A stretch of 35,276 nt of DNA, from assembly GCA_029266615.1 (NCBI GenBank), contig JAQSWN010000049.1:1-35276 (forward strand). Reading direction: 5' to 3'. The notes under the pieces were generated by a model. It was not told the origin of the DNA and did no database searches. It saw only the letters and a list, made by a program, of their open reading frames with translations. Source of the DNA: Polyangiaceae bacterium. GTDB lineage: Bacteria > Myxococcota_A > Polyangia > Polyangiales > Polyangiaceae. Below are positions 7,793 to 16,961 of this stretch, piece by piece; the first letter of the stretch is position 1; each line of letters begins with the position of its first letter. A program made the position numbers and the translations under genes.

Positions 7793-8485
7793 ATGAGTCA
7801 GCGAGTGTACGCGGCGTGCGCCGAGATCTTGATTCTTGCGGTCAGCTTTCCTCAGGCGCCGAGCCTCGGGTCGGCGGCTGAGCTCAGACAACGTTTGCAA
7901 ACGGCGCTGGACGCCATGGTCGGCAAGGGCCGGGCGAGCGGCATCGCCGAGCCTGACTTGGCGGACATGCGGTACGCGGTCGTCGCGTTTCTGGACGAGC
8001 AGGTGCTGAAGTCGAACTGGCCGGGGCGCAACGAATGGATGAGTCAGCCGCTGCAGCTCGTTCTCTTCAATCAGTACACGGCCGGCGAGCACTTCTTCAA
8101 CCGCCTGCGCGCGTTGCTCGGCGAGGGACGCACCGAGGCCATCGCCGCGTACCAGCTGTGCATGGCGCTCGGATTTCGAGGGCAGTATGGCGCCAGCGCG
8201 GACACCACGGCTTTGACTGGGTTCAATCAAGCCGCGCTGCAGCAGGTGGCGCGCGCGCTGCCCCGGGCCGACAAAATCGGACCCCACGCCGTGCCCGCGG
8301 AGCGCGCCGGCAAAGTGAGGAGCAGCAGCGCGCCGCTCTTGGCGTTCGCGATCGGCGGGCTCGGCCTCGCGCTGGCCGTCTCGGTCGCGCTTGAGCGGCT
8401 CGTGCATCGCGACGTGAAGCAGGCGCTCGAAACCTTGCCGCCGATCGCCGCCGCCCAGCCGGCGCCCACGGGGTCCGCGAGGTGA
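7793..8485 (+). CDS. tssL: T6SS inner-membrane protein TssL (DotU family)
   Basis: TssL is a tail-anchored inner-membrane protein that binds TssM and TssK. The 230-aa product has the DotU-type cytoplasmic helical domain: AFLDEQVLKSNWPGR (about 65-79), FNQYTAGEHFFNRL (about 92-105) and the family motif GFRGQY (127-132). A single C-terminal transmembrane helix follows at about 181-200 (PLLAFAIGGLGLALAVSVAL), then a short periplasmic tail. There is no OmpA-like peptidoglycan-binding extension, so wall anchoring must come from another protein. An AGGTGA-type ribosome site precedes the ATG. It sits between tssK (3 nt) and tssM (4 nt). Confidence 0.95.
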   Translation: MSQRVYAACAEILILAVSFPQAPSLGSAAELRQRLQTALDAMVGKGRASGIAEPDLADMRYAVVAFLDEQVLKSNWPGRNEWMSQPLQLVLFNQYTAGEHFFNRLRALLGEGRTEAIAAYQLCMALGFRGQYGASADTTALTGFNQAALQQVARALPRADKIGPHAVPAERAGKVRSSSAPLLAFAIGGLGLALAVSVALERLVHRDVKQALETLPPIAAAQPAPTGSAR

Positions 8486-8489
8486 TGTC

Positions 8490-11400
8490 ATGCTGATGTT
8501 TTGGGTCGCGCTAGGCCTGTCATTGCTGGCGCTGGGCGCGTGGGGCATCGTGCTGGTGACGCACGCACCGATCTGGATCGGCATCGTCGTCAGCATCGTG
8601 GCCGTGACCGCCTTCTTGGTCACCCTGGTAGCTCGCCACGTCCGCGCCAAGCTGCGTGCCTCGGCGCTGGAGACCGAGCTGCTGCGCCAAGCCTCGCAGC
8701 AAGCAGAGAACGCGCGACCCGATCGCCGCGTGGAGGTCGAGCGGCTGCGGGCGCAAATGAAGGCGGCCATCGACTCGCTGAAGCGCACGCGCTTGGGCGC
8801 CAAAGGGGGGCAGGCGGCTCTGTACGCATTGCCGTGGTACGTCATCATTGGTCCCCCTGCCGCCGGCAAGACGACCGCGCTCACTCAATCGGGCTTGGGC
8901 TTCATCGCGCCTCCCGGGAGCGCTTCGGCCAGAGTTCGGGGAACGGCCGGAACGCGCAACTGCGACTGGTGGTTCTCGCCCCACGCAATCCTGCTCGACA
9001 CCGCCGGGCGCCTGGCGACGGGCGAGGACGACCGCGACGAATGGCTGGCGTTCCTCGACACGCTCCGAAAGTTCCGCCCCGCAAGGCCGCTGGAAGGCGT
9101 GGTCGTCGCGCTCAGCGTGGAAGACCTGCTGACGAGCAGCGAAGACCAACTCGAAGAGATCGCGAAGACCCTGCGCGCCCGGGCCGACGAGGTGATGAGC
9201 CGACTCGAGATGGTCTTGCCGCTGTACGTCGTACTGACCAAGGTCGACCTCGTCGGCGGCTTCTTGGATTTTTGGGGAGACTTACAGAAGTCCACGCGCG
9301 GTCAGGCTTGGGGCGCGAGCTTCGGCTTCGAGGAAGAGCTGGTCGACGTGGAGCCGGCGGTGCTCGCCGAGCTCGACGTGCTCGAGCGCGTGCTCCACGC
9401 ACGGATGCTCACACGGCTGGGCTCGGAGCCGCTCGCGGACGCGCGCGCGCGTATCCTCCAGTTCCCGCTGGAGTTCGCGGCGCTCAGGCGCCCGCTTTCC
9501 ACGTTCCTGGGCCAGCTGTGCCAGTCCAATCCGTACCAAGAGACGCCGCTGCTGCGCGGCTTCTACTTTTCGAGCGGCACCCAAACCGGCCGACAGCTGG
9601 ATCACGTGCTGTCGAACATGTCGCGCGGCTTCAACTTGCCGCTCGGCGCCGGCGCAGCTCCCGGGCGCCAAGCGAGCGCCGCGCAGAGCTTCTTCGTTAC
9701 GGACCTGTTCCAGAAGGTGGTGTTCCCCGACCGTGACTTGGGGCTCGGCTCGACCAGCCGCGCGCAGCGCCGCACGCGTCGGCAAGTGATTCAAGGCGGG
9801 CTGGTGACGGTGGCGGTGCTCGCCATCATCATCCCTGCCTTGCTCGCCTACGTGAGCAACTCCGATCTCGCGTCGGCGACGGCTCGTGATGCCGCACAAT
9901 CGCTCGCTGTCGAGCGCACCCCCGGCGTCAGCGCAACCGCCACCGCCGGCGCGCTGGATCAGTTGGTGACCCGCCTGCAGCTGCTCGAGCGTGAGGCCGA
10001 CTCCTTCCACATCTACGGCTACACGGGTAGCTACGCGGCGCCCGAGCTGCTGAGCGGATTTCGCGGCCTTTACCTGGACCGCTTGCGAGCGATGGTGAAG
10101 GGCCCCGTCCAGGCCCAGCTGCTGGGTGACGTGCGCGCTACCGCCGACCTGGTGCGGATGGACTCCCAAAACTTTCAGGTCGCTTACGACGACTTGAAGC
10201 TCTACTTGATGCTCAGTAGGCCCGAGCACCTGAACGCCAGTTGGGCCGCGCCTCAGCTGGCGAAGGCGTGGGCGCGAGCATTGGGCTCATCCGCCTCTAC
10301 GGACGAGGAGAAGCTCGCCGCGCACGCCAAATACTACGTAGACGCTCTGGCCCAGGACGCGAGCTTCGTGTGGGCTCCGGACGCCGCGGCCATCTCCGGT
10401 GCGCAGGGGCGGCTCAGCTCCGTGCCGCTGGAAGAGCTGCGCTACGGGTGGCTGGTCGAAGCCGCGAAGGGCGTGCCCGCGATTCGTCCGGACAAGGTCT
10501 TCTTCGGCCCCGCCGCCCAGTACTTCAACTCGCGGAGCAACGTCGAGGTGCCGGGCATGTACACGCTGCTGGGTTGGCAGAAGATCCGCGCGCTGCTCGA
10601 CTCACCCGACGCCCGGCTTTCACTCGAGCCTTGGGTGCTCGGCATCAAGGCGCTCACCGTCACGGACACCCAGCAATCCGGGGCAGAGCAGCTACGCGAG
10701 CTGTACTTCCGACGCTACATCAAGGCGTGGACCGACTTCATCGCCGGCTTGCAAGTCGTCGCGCCCACCGACGTGAAGGTCGCGCTGGACGAGCTTCGCG
10801 TCATCTCCGCCTCGGACGGCCCGTACGTGCGCTTGTTCAAGGTCATTTCCGAGAACGCCCGCCTGGACGTTTCCGAGCCTAAAACGCTGGCGGAGCAGGC
10901 GCTCGAAAAGGGCAAGCAGGTCGCGGCTGAAAAACTTCCGGACGCGGGCGATGCCGGCGCGCCCGCGGCTCCCCCGAGGCTGATCTCGTCGGTCGAGCGC
11001 GCGTTCGAGCCTCTGCTCGTGTTCGGCTTCGGCGAGGCGAGCGCGGGCAAGGCTGACGTGGCGCCGTCGAAGCTCAGCCTGTATTTAGCGCAGCTGACGA
11101 CGCTCGAGGCGAATCTGAGTCAGTTGGCCGAGACCCAGGCCGACCCGGCGCAGCAATTCGACGCCGCGCTGGCCACCACCGCCACGTCGGTGCAGACGCT
11201 GCTGGGCGGGCTGGACCCTCGCGCCCGCATGACTCTCGAGCCGCTGCTCATGAACCCCATTCGCGGCAGCCGCAAAACGGTCCTGAACGCGGACTTCGCC
11301 TCGCTCAGCGAGAGCTGGAAGAAAGAAATCTGGGAGGTTTACAGCACCAAGCTCGCGCCCAGGTACCCCTTCGCGGACGCTCCGGCCGAGGTTTCGTTGG

Positions 11401-12026
11401 CCGAGTTCAGCGACTTCTTCCGACCCGACACCGGGCTACTGTGGAAGTTCTTCGCCACCAACTTGGCGTCTCGCCTCGAGCGCTCCGGCAACTCGTTCGT
11501 GCCGAAAGCGACCGGCGACGCCATGCCGTACCGCACGGATTTCTTGCAGTGCCTCAATGTGGCGGCGGAAATCACGGACGCCACCTTTGGCGGCGCACCA
11601 GCGGCGAGCGTCCCCTTCAGCATCAAGGTGCACCCCGCCAGTAGCAAAGTCGCCGAAATCTCCTTGACCGTAGATGGCGCGAGCGTCGTCTACCGCAACG
11701 AGCCGGAGCGCTGGGCCCCGCTCACTTGGCCCGGCGCGGGCGCGCCACGCGGGGCGGTGCTTTCGGTGCGCGGGGCCGGGTTCACGGACGAGATCCCTAG
11801 ACTCGGTGACTTCGGCTTGTTCCGCTTGCTGGAGGCGGGAGGAACGAAGCCCGGCGCGGTGATTGAGGGGGCCGCAATTTTGACCGGCTCGTGGACGTTG
11901 TCGCGCTCGGGTGAAGCGCCCGTGACCATCGACTTGCGTCCATCCAAGTCGGTGCATCCCTTCGCCAAAGGCTTGTTCCGACGGCTACGCTGCCCCGCCG
12001 CGGTAAGCCAAGTGGGGGCGCCATGA
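8490..12026 (+). CDS. tssM: T6SS inner-membrane protein TssM (IcmF family)
   Basis: TssM spans the inner membrane and periplasm and links TssL to TssJ. The 1178-aa product is typical in length. Two N-terminal transmembrane helices lie at about 4-23 and 28-47. The cytoplasmic NTPase-like domain has an intact Walker A, GPPAAGKTT (121-129), and Walker B, ILLDTAGR (167-174). A third helix at about 435-456 leads to the large periplasmic part, which ends in the IcmF/DUF1215-like C-terminal region that contacts TssJ. Intact Walker motifs suggest nucleotide binding, which not all TssM proteins retain. It starts 4 nt after tssL and overlaps tagF by 4 nt. An in-frame ATG at 8496 is an alternative start. 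Confidence 0.97.
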   Translation: MLMFWVALGLSLLALGAWGIVLVTHAPIWIGIVVSIVAVTAFLVTLVARHVRAKLRASALETELLRQASQQAENARPDRRVEVERLRAQMKAAIDSLKRTRLGAKGGQAALYALPWYVIIGPPAAGKTTALTQSGLGFIAPPGSASARVRGTAGTRNCDWWFSPHAILLDTAGRLATGEDDRDEWLAFLDTLRKFRPARPLEGVVVALSVEDLLTSSEDQLEEIAKTLRARADEVMSRLEMVLPLYVVLTKVDLVGGFLDFWGDLQKSTRGQAWGASFGFEEELVDVEPAVLAELDVLERVLHARMLTRLGSEPLADARARILQFPLEFAALRRPLSTFLGQLCQSNPYQETPLLRGFYFSSGTQTGRQLDHVLSNMSRGFNLPLGAGAAPGRQASAAQSFFVTDLFQKVVFPDRDLGLGSTSRAQRRTRRQVIQGGLVTVAVLAIIIPALLAYVSNSDLASATARDAAQSLAVERTPGVSATATAGALDQLVTRLQLLEREADSFHIYGYTGSYAAPELLSGFRGLYLDRLRAMVKGPVQAQLLGDVRATADLVRMDSQNFQVAYDDLKLYLMLSRPEHLNASWAAPQLAKAWARALGSSASTDEEKLAAHAKYYVDALAQDASFVWAPDAAAISGAQGRLSSVPLEELRYGWLVEAAKGVPAIRPDKVFFGPAAQYFNSRSNVEVPGMYTLLGWQKIRALLDSPDARLSLEPWVLGIKALTVTDTQQSGAEQLRELYFRRYIKAWTDFIAGLQVVAPTDVKVALDELRVISASDGPYVRLFKVISENARLDVSEPKTLAEQALEKGKQVAAEKLPDAGDAGAPAAPPRLISSVERAFEPLLVFGFGEASAGKADVAPSKLSLYLAQLTTLEANLSQLAETQADPAQQFDAALATTATSVQTLLGGLDPRARMTLEPLLMNPIRGSRKTVLNADFASLSESWKKEIWEVYSTKLAPRYPFADAPAEVSLAEFSDFFRPDTGLLWKFFATNLASRLERSGNSFVPKATGDAMPYRTDFLQCLNVAAEITDATFGGAPAASVPFSIKVHPASSKVAEISLTVDGASVVYRNEPERWAPLTWPGAGAPRGAVLSVRGAGFTDEIPRLGDFGLFRLLEAGGTKPGAVIEGAAILTGSWTLSRSGEAPVTIDLRPSKSVHPFAKGLFRRLRCPAAVSQVGAP

Positions 12027-12976
12027 TGGCCTTCGCGGCGGGAGCGGCGGGCGCCGTGGGCAAGGTGCCGACGCGCGCCGAATATCTGCCCGTACCCACC
12101 CACGCGCCAAGCTTTGCGGCGTTCGACGCCTGGCTCAGCCAAGCCACCGACACCGCGCTCGCGCGGACGGGCGCGACCTGGCCGCCAGCCTTCGCGTGCG
12201 GCGCGATGCACGGCTTCTTCTATCACTGGGCCGCGGACGAGCCGGACGCTGCTCTGTGCGGAGCCATCGCCCCGAGCCGCGACAGCGCGGGGCGACAGTT
12301 TCCGTTGGCCTTGGCCTTGCCGCTGCGCGTCTCCGCAGTGCTAGCCGCCCGACCCGAGCTGTTGCCGCTCAACCTGGAGGAGGTTTGGGCGAGCGCGACG
12401 GCGGGGCTAGCAGAGTTGCTCGACGTCGGCGATCCGGCGAAAGTGACGCCTGGCTTCGGGCCGAGCCTCGCCGCCGACGTCCAGGAGTCGGACGAGCTCT
12501 ACCGCGAGTGGACCTCGACGCTGCCGCTCGAAGAGCTGTGGGTCCTGCTGGGCATGGGGGCACGCGATCCGGCGGCTACCTTGCGGCTTCTCTTCGCCAC
12601 GGTTTCGCCGCTGCGCGGCCGGGAGCGACCAGCCACGACGCTTTCGCTGCGCGTCCCGCTCGGCGCGGCGGGCGGTCCGGCCGTGTGCGCGTGGCTGGAC
12701 TTCCTACGTCGGAGCTTGGGCTGGCGGAGCACGCTGCCCAGCTTCTTTTGGTCCCACGACGGTAAAGATGGAGCCGCCCTGCTGCACCTTGGCAGCCCAC
12801 CGAAGATTACCCTGGCGGAGCTGTGGCTGCCTACGGGCGCTCAGGATGAAATCGCCGACCTGACGGCGCCGGTGTCGCCCGCGCTTATGGAAGCGCTGGC
12901 GCCGCTGCCCGCGCCGATTTCCGGTGTGCTCGCGACGCCTCGCGCCACTTTGGCAGATTTGCTGGCCGCGCTGTAG
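12023..12976 (+). CDS. tagF: T6SS-associated protein TagF (ImpM/SciT family)
   Basis: TagF is a cytoplasmic post-translational regulator; in Pseudomonas it represses T6SS firing independently of, and opposed to, the PpkA/FHA pathway. The 317-aa product shows the TagF domain N-terminal pattern (GKVPTRAEYLPVP at about 13-25, usually GK-P-R-DF), then WPPAFACGAMHGFFYHW, GAIAPSRDSAGRQFPLALALPL and later LPSFFWSHDGKDGAALLHLGSPP. It starts at ATG 12023, overlapping tssM by 4 nt; the adjacent ATG at 12026 is equally possible. Followed 10 nt later by tagH. There is no PppA phosphatase fusion, which some TagF proteins carry. Confidence 0.9.
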   Translation: MMAFAAGAAGAVGKVPTRAEYLPVPTHAPSFAAFDAWLSQATDTALARTGATWPPAFACGAMHGFFYHWAADEPDAALCGAIAPSRDSAGRQFPLALALPLRVSAVLAARPELLPLNLEEVWASATAGLAELLDVGDPAKVTPGFGPSLAADVQESDELYREWTSTLPLEELWVLLGMGARDPAATLRLLFATVSPLRGRERPATTLSLRVPLGAAGGPAVCAWLDFLRRSLGWRSTLPSFFWSHDGKDGAALLHLGSPPKITLAELWLPTGAQDEIADLTAPVSPALMEALAPLPAPISGVLATPRATLADLLAAL

Positions 12977-12986
12977 GCTCTAGGCC

Positions 12987-14261
12987 GTGGCCACCGTCTT
13001 CGTGCTGCGGGCGTTTTCCCTGAGCGGCGAGCTCATGGCAGAACCGAAGCGGCTCACGGCGCTGCCGATTCGCATCGGGCGCAATCCGCTCAACGACTTC
13101 GTGGTGGGGCACGGCGGGGTGTCGAGCTTTCATGCGCGCATCGAAGACGTCGAAGGTCGTCTCTGCGTGATCGACTTGGGCAGCAAGAATGGCGTCTTGC
13201 TGGTCGGCGGCGGCCCGGCGTCGGCGCTCGTGCCGCACCAACCGCAAGATCTGCAGCCGAGCGGCTTCCAGTTCTTTCTCGGCGCCAACGTGCGTTGCCA
13301 AATCGCATTCGAGGAGCAGCACGAAGCGCTCGAGCAACGTGGTCCGTCGATCTTCCGCGGACTGGTGGTCGGAAACGCGAGCATGATGCTCGAGCCGACG
13401 CCATCACACCCGCCGCCCGCCGCGCGGGTGCCTTCCGCGCCGCCGCCGGGGCCCGTTGGTTTCGCGCCGCCTGCCCCCGGTGCCTTCGCAGCACCGTTGG
13501 CGGTACCGCTCGCGGCTTTGGGACATTCATCGTCTCCTCCGCCGATGCCCGCGCCGTTCCCGGCGAGCGCATTCCAGTCGGCGGCGGTGGCGGCTCAGCC
13601 GTTGCCAGGCGGCGCGTCCGGACCCGGCGGTCGCGCGGCGACGGGCTTTTTGCAAGGCCTTTCCGACGAGGCGATGGCACTGCAAGGTTTGAGAGAGCTG
13701 GCAGGTTCCCTGGTGCCCGGCGTGGCGCTGGACACGACCGGCGACATCGCGCGCTTCATCACGAAGCTGCACGACTCCATCGAAGCTTTTTGTCGCAGCT
13801 TCGTGCCGCTGCGCGAAAGTCATTCTCAGTTCATGTCGTCTTTCGACCTGCAACGAGCCCTGCGGCGCACGATGATGCGTTCCACGGCGTACGCCGCGGT
13901 CGAAGGCGCTCGCACGCCCGACGCGCTGGCGGCTGCGCTCCTCAACCCGAAGGATCGCAACTTCGATGGTCCGCAAGCGGTCGAGGGGATCTTGGCGGAC
14001 CTGATGCTGCACCAGCTCGCGCTGCTCGAGGGCGTGATGCGCGGGGTGGGCGCGCTGCTCGAGGAGCTTTCGCCCGCAAACGTTCAGAACCAAGCCGGTG
14101 GCGGCTTGTCCCTGTCGCGTCACAAAGCCTTGTGGAACAAATACGTCGAGATTTTCGAGAACGTCTCGGAAGAGCGCCAAGCGTTCGCCGTGATTTTCGG
14201 TCCTGAGTTCACGGCTGCTTACCGCCAGTACCGACAGAACGGTGGACAAGGCAGTCTCTAG
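12987..14261 (+). CDS. tagH: T6SS FHA-domain protein TagH (Fha)
   Basis: TagH/Fha binds phosphothreonine and relays PpkA kinase signalling to the T6SS. GTG start, 424 aa. The FHA domain spans about residues 5-105, with conserved IGRNPLNDF (G31, R32), VSSFHA (S46-S47, H49) and LGSKNG (N68, G69); these are the phosphopeptide-binding positions. A Pro/Ala-rich linker (about 125-225) leads to a helical C-terminal domain (about 235-420) matching the T6SS-specific FHA C-terminal family (LHDSIEAFCRSFVPLRESH, LNPKDRNFDG, WNKYVEIFENVSEERQAF). No PpkA or PppA gene is in the window. Last clear T6SS gene of the operon; its 3' end lies within 20 nt of the next gene. Confidence 0.93.
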   Translation: MATVFVLRAFSLSGELMAEPKRLTALPIRIGRNPLNDFVVGHGGVSSFHARIEDVEGRLCVIDLGSKNGVLLVGGGPASALVPHQPQDLQPSGFQFFLGANVRCQIAFEEQHEALEQRGPSIFRGLVVGNASMMLEPTPSHPPPAARVPSAPPPGPVGFAPPAPGAFAAPLAVPLAALGHSSSPPPMPAPFPASAFQSAAVAAQPLPGGASGPGGRAATGFLQGLSDEAMALQGLRELAGSLVPGVALDTTGDIARFITKLHDSIEAFCRSFVPLRESHSQFMSSFDLQRALRRTMMRSTAYAAVEGARTPDALAAALLNPKDRNFDGPQAVEGILADLMLHQLALLEGVMRGVGALLEELSPANVQNQAGGGLSLSRHKALWNKYVEIFENVSEERQAFAVIFGPEFTAAYRQYRQNGGQGSL

Positions 14262-14270
14262 GCTAGCGAC

Positions 14271-14274
14271 AGGA
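14271..14274 (+). promoter_or_regulatory. ribosome binding site deciding the SDR gene start
   Basis: AGGA, 6 nt before the GTG at 14281. The in-frame GTG at 14242 has no such sequence, so 14281 is preferred; it also places the Rossmann motif at the extreme N-terminus. Confidence 0.5.
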
Positions 14275-14280
14275 CGGCCC

Positions 14281-15363
14281 GTGATCTTGCTCACGGGCGT
14301 GACCGGTTTCGTCGGCGGTGCGCTCGCAGCCGAGCTCATTGGCGCAGGTCACTCCGTCGCGGCGCTCGTGAGAGCAGAGAACGAGTGTGCGGCGAGGGCC
14401 CGCGTCGCCACGTCGCTCGCTCGCTTCACGGACCACGCCGCGGCGCGCTCGGCGGCGGAAGCCATGGGCGTCGTGGTGGGGGATTTAGCCGCCTCCGGCA
14501 CCTACCAGCATGAGCTCTTCGATCGCGCGGGATACGTCGTTCACGCGGCGGGCTGCACCTCGTTCGCGCCGAAGTCCGAGGTGTGGCGCTCGAACGTCGA
14601 CGGCACCGCGCAGCTCGCGAAGCGTGTGGTGCGTTCGCCCGCGCTGCGACGCTTTCTCTACGTCGGCACCGCGTACTGCTGCGGCAGCCGTCCCGCGCCC
14701 GTCGTCCACGAGGACGACGCCCCGAGGCGCGAGCACCAGCACGTCAACGAGTACGCCCGCTCCAAGGCGGCGGCCGAGCTCCTCCTCGCGGAGCTGAGCT
14801 TCGGTGAGCGGCTTTTAGTAGCGAGGCCGTCAATCGTGGTTGGGCACACCCGGCTAGGCGTAGCGCCTTCGAGCAGCTTGTTTTGGTACTGCCGGGCGAT
14901 GGCCGCGCTTCGTCAGGGCCCATTCGAGCTGGAGGACGCGCGCGATATCGTGCCGGTAGACTACGTGGCGAAGGCGCTCGCGTTCCTGCTCTTCGCCGAG
15001 TCGGCTCGGGCGCGGACCTACCACGTCTCGGCGGGCCGCGTGAGCAGCCGAACCTTGCGGGAGATGCTGCTCGCGCTCGGCTGGCGCGAGACCGACGGCT
15101 GGCACAAGACCTCCGCCCGTGCGCTCGGCAGCTTGCGGCCGCAGTTGCGGCCGTTCGTAAACAGTGAGCTCGAAGCGCGGCAGCTGTCGAGCGCGCTCGG
15201 CGCCTGCGCGCGATTCGGCGAGATCGGAGTGCAGTGCTTCGACAATACGCGGCTTCTGGCGGAGGGCTTTCCGGCGCCGCCCTCCTTCGCGGAGTACGCG
15301 CACGTGTGTGTGAAGAGCAGCGGCACGGCGAGCCTCTTCGAACAAATGGTCGACGACGCGTGA
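14281..15363 (+). CDS. Extended SDR NAD(P)-dependent reductase/epimerase-like protein
   Basis: GTG start at 14281 gives 360 aa; GTG 14242 would add 13 residues and overlap tagH by 20 nt. The Rossmann motif TGVTGFVGG is at residues 5-13 and the catalytic YxxxK pair is Y158/K162 (EYARSKAAAE). The pattern VVHAAGCTSFAPKSEVWRSN followed by LYVGTAYCCG is like the thioester-reductase/fatty-acyl-CoA-reductase branch of extended SDRs (NAD-binding_4). In that branch, members reduce acyl thioesters or modify nucleotide sugars; the substrate here is unknown. The position directly behind tagH in the T6SS operon is unusual. It could be a passenger gene or an envelope lipid/glycan enzyme co-expressed with the secretion machine. 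Confidence 0.82.
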   Translation: MILLTGVTGFVGGALAAELIGAGHSVAALVRAENECAARARVATSLARFTDHAAARSAAEAMGVVVGDLAASGTYQHELFDRAGYVVHAAGCTSFAPKSEVWRSNVDGTAQLAKRVVRSPALRRFLYVGTAYCCGSRPAPVVHEDDAPRREHQHVNEYARSKAAAELLLAELSFGERLLVARPSIVVGHTRLGVAPSSSLFWYCRAMAALRQGPFELEDARDIVPVDYVAKALAFLLFAESARARTYHVSAGRVSSRTLREMLLALGWRETDGWHKTSARALGSLRPQLRPFVNSELEARQLSSALGACARFGEIGVQCFDNTRLLAEGFPAPPSFAEYAHVCVKSSGTASLFEQMVDDA

Positions 15364-15407
15364 CCGCTGGCTCGCGTGAGTCGGACGTGTCAGCTTTCGT
15401 GACTTTC

Positions 15408-16961
15408 ATGATCTTACACTCGCGCGTATTCGGAACTTCGGCCCTCGGTCTGCTCGTCGGTGCTTCGCTAGCCGTCGCTGCTTGCGGTTCTAGCGACGAC
15501 AAGAAAACGACGCCGCGGCGGGGCGACGCCGGCAACGGTGGGGAAGAGACGTCCGCAGCGGGTCAGGGCGGCGCCAGCGCGGGCGCACCCGTTGCCGCCG
15601 GCGGCGAGGGGGGCGTGGCGTCTCCCTCCGGCCCGTCCGCGCGAGAAATCTTGCGACTCCCCGTCGAGGTCACGATTCCGGTGGTGTGCGGCTCCCCGCG
15701 CGCGAGCCTCGCCATGGCGATCTCCAACACCAGCGCCGAGCGGGTCCTGATCGACCAGGTCGATATCGACGGACCCTTCCAGCTCGAGACCGAGCTCCCG
15801 CTCCGCATCGAGCCGGGAGAGTCGCAACCCCTACAATTGAAGACGACGCCGGCCGTCATTGGCACGGACAAGCCGGGCGACGAACGTTCGGGGTCGCTGT
15901 CGGTCGGGTCGAGCGTAGGAAGCGTGAGCGTCGCTCTGCGCGCAGCCGTTCAAGGCACCACCGTCTCGGTTGACAGCATCCCCGGCGCGCCGGTGACCGA
16001 GCCGCTCGAGTTTTCGTGCTCTTCCTCGGGCCGCACTTGCCCCACGCAGTCGTTTCACATCGTCAACACCGGGGAGTCGCCGGTCACGTTGTCGGCGCCA
16101 GTCGGCGAAAACGACGTGGTCGGCGCGTTCGTGCCCGGCGCGGCCGAGCTCACGTTACAGCCAGGCGCCGGCGTGAAGGTCGAGTTACGCCCCGCCGCCG
16201 GCGGATCCGCCACCGCGCCCGGGGTGGACGCCCTCACCCTGGCGGTCGAAGGCTCGTGCGACCTGGCAGAGCTCCGCGTCGAGACGCGCATCGCTCCCAT
16301 AGAAGCCTGTCAGTGTCGGGAAGCGTCGCCCGGTATTCAGGCCGGCACCTTCGCTCACACCTACGAGTGCGGCGACGACAGCACCTACTCCGTACCCCTG
16401 TTCAACGGCACCGCGGAAGACTTTTTGATCGAGGAGCTGCTGACCGGGGAAGTGCAGAGCCCGCCCGACCAACTGCCGCTCACGATTGCCAGTGGTGAAA
16501 CCTATTGGTTCGAATTGCTCGCGCCCGAGCAGTCCTATCCCGGTTACCCGCAGGCCGTCACCGTCCCTCTCGAAGGGCCGAGCGGTCGCGTCAACGTGTC
16601 CGGCTCGCTCACGCCGAGCGGCAGCCTCCTCAGCTTGCAGAGCGCGGAGGGCGGCCAATTGCCAAGCCCGCTGGCGCTCTCCTGCGGCTCCACCACGTTG
16701 CGCGTTTACAACGGCGGCGACGTCGCCGCACAGGTGCCGCCGCCGCAGCTCACCGGCGGCGTAGTCAGCGACTTCACCGCGCCCCAAACGATCGCCCCGG
16801 GCGCGAGCTTTGCCTTCCACGTCAGCGCCCGCTCCGTGCCTGCCAACACGTGCGCGACGACCGGTACCCTCACGTTCCCCGTCGTCGAAAACGACTGCTC
16901 GGGCGAGGCGCTCGCGCTGAACACCTCCTACCAAGGTGCCTGCACGTGCGATGGCCTCTGA
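15408..16961 (+). CDS. Lipoprotein with repeated Ig-like (choice-of-anchor D-type) domains
   Basis: The ATG at 15408 gives 517 aa; an in-frame GTG at 15399 is also possible. A signal peptide ends in LAVAAC (lipidated Cys26), then a Gly/Ala/Glu-rich linker to about residue 75. The rest has four or so repeated beta-sandwich-like units of about 100 residues with shared phrases: LAMAISNTSAERVLID, QSFHIVNTGESPVTL, TYSVPLFNGTAEDFLIE and LRVYNGGDVAAQVP, each followed by L-x-I-x-PG-type strands. This fits ASPM/Hydin or choice-of-anchor D modules of cell-surface proteins. Function unknown. It begins 44 nt after the SDR stop, and its stop overlaps the next gene by 11 nt, so it is probably co-transcribed. 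Confidence 0.78.
   Translation: MILHSRVFGTSALGLLVGASLAVAACGSSDDKKTTPRRGDAGNGGEETSAAGQGGASAGAPVAAGGEGGVASPSGPSAREILRLPVEVTIPVVCGSPRASLAMAISNTSAERVLIDQVDIDGPFQLETELPLRIEPGESQPLQLKTTPAVIGTDKPGDERSGSLSVGSSVGSVSVALRAAVQGTTVSVDSIPGAPVTEPLEFSCSSSGRTCPTQSFHIVNTGESPVTLSAPVGENDVVGAFVPGAAELTLQPGAGVKVELRPAAGGSATAPGVDALTLAVEGSCDLAELRVETRIAPIEACQCREASPGIQAGTFAHTYECGDDSTYSVPLFNGTAEDFLIEELLTGEVQSPPDQLPLTIASGETYWFELLAPEQSYPGYPQAVTVPLEGPSGRVNVSGSLTPSGSLLSLQSAEGGQLPSPLALSCGSTTLRVYNGGDVAAQVPPPQLTGGVVSDFTAPQTIAPGASFAFHVSARSVPANTCATTGTLTFPVVENDCSGEALALNTSYQGACTCDGL

Noticed and set aside
7616..8884. 422-codon minus-strand frame across tssK, tssL and tssM
   Set aside because: Antisense to three certain genes; Arg/Ser/Ala-rich, no recognisable motif.
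9282..10229. 315-codon minus-strand frame inside tssM
   Set aside because: Antisense to the continuous TssM frame with its intact domain order.
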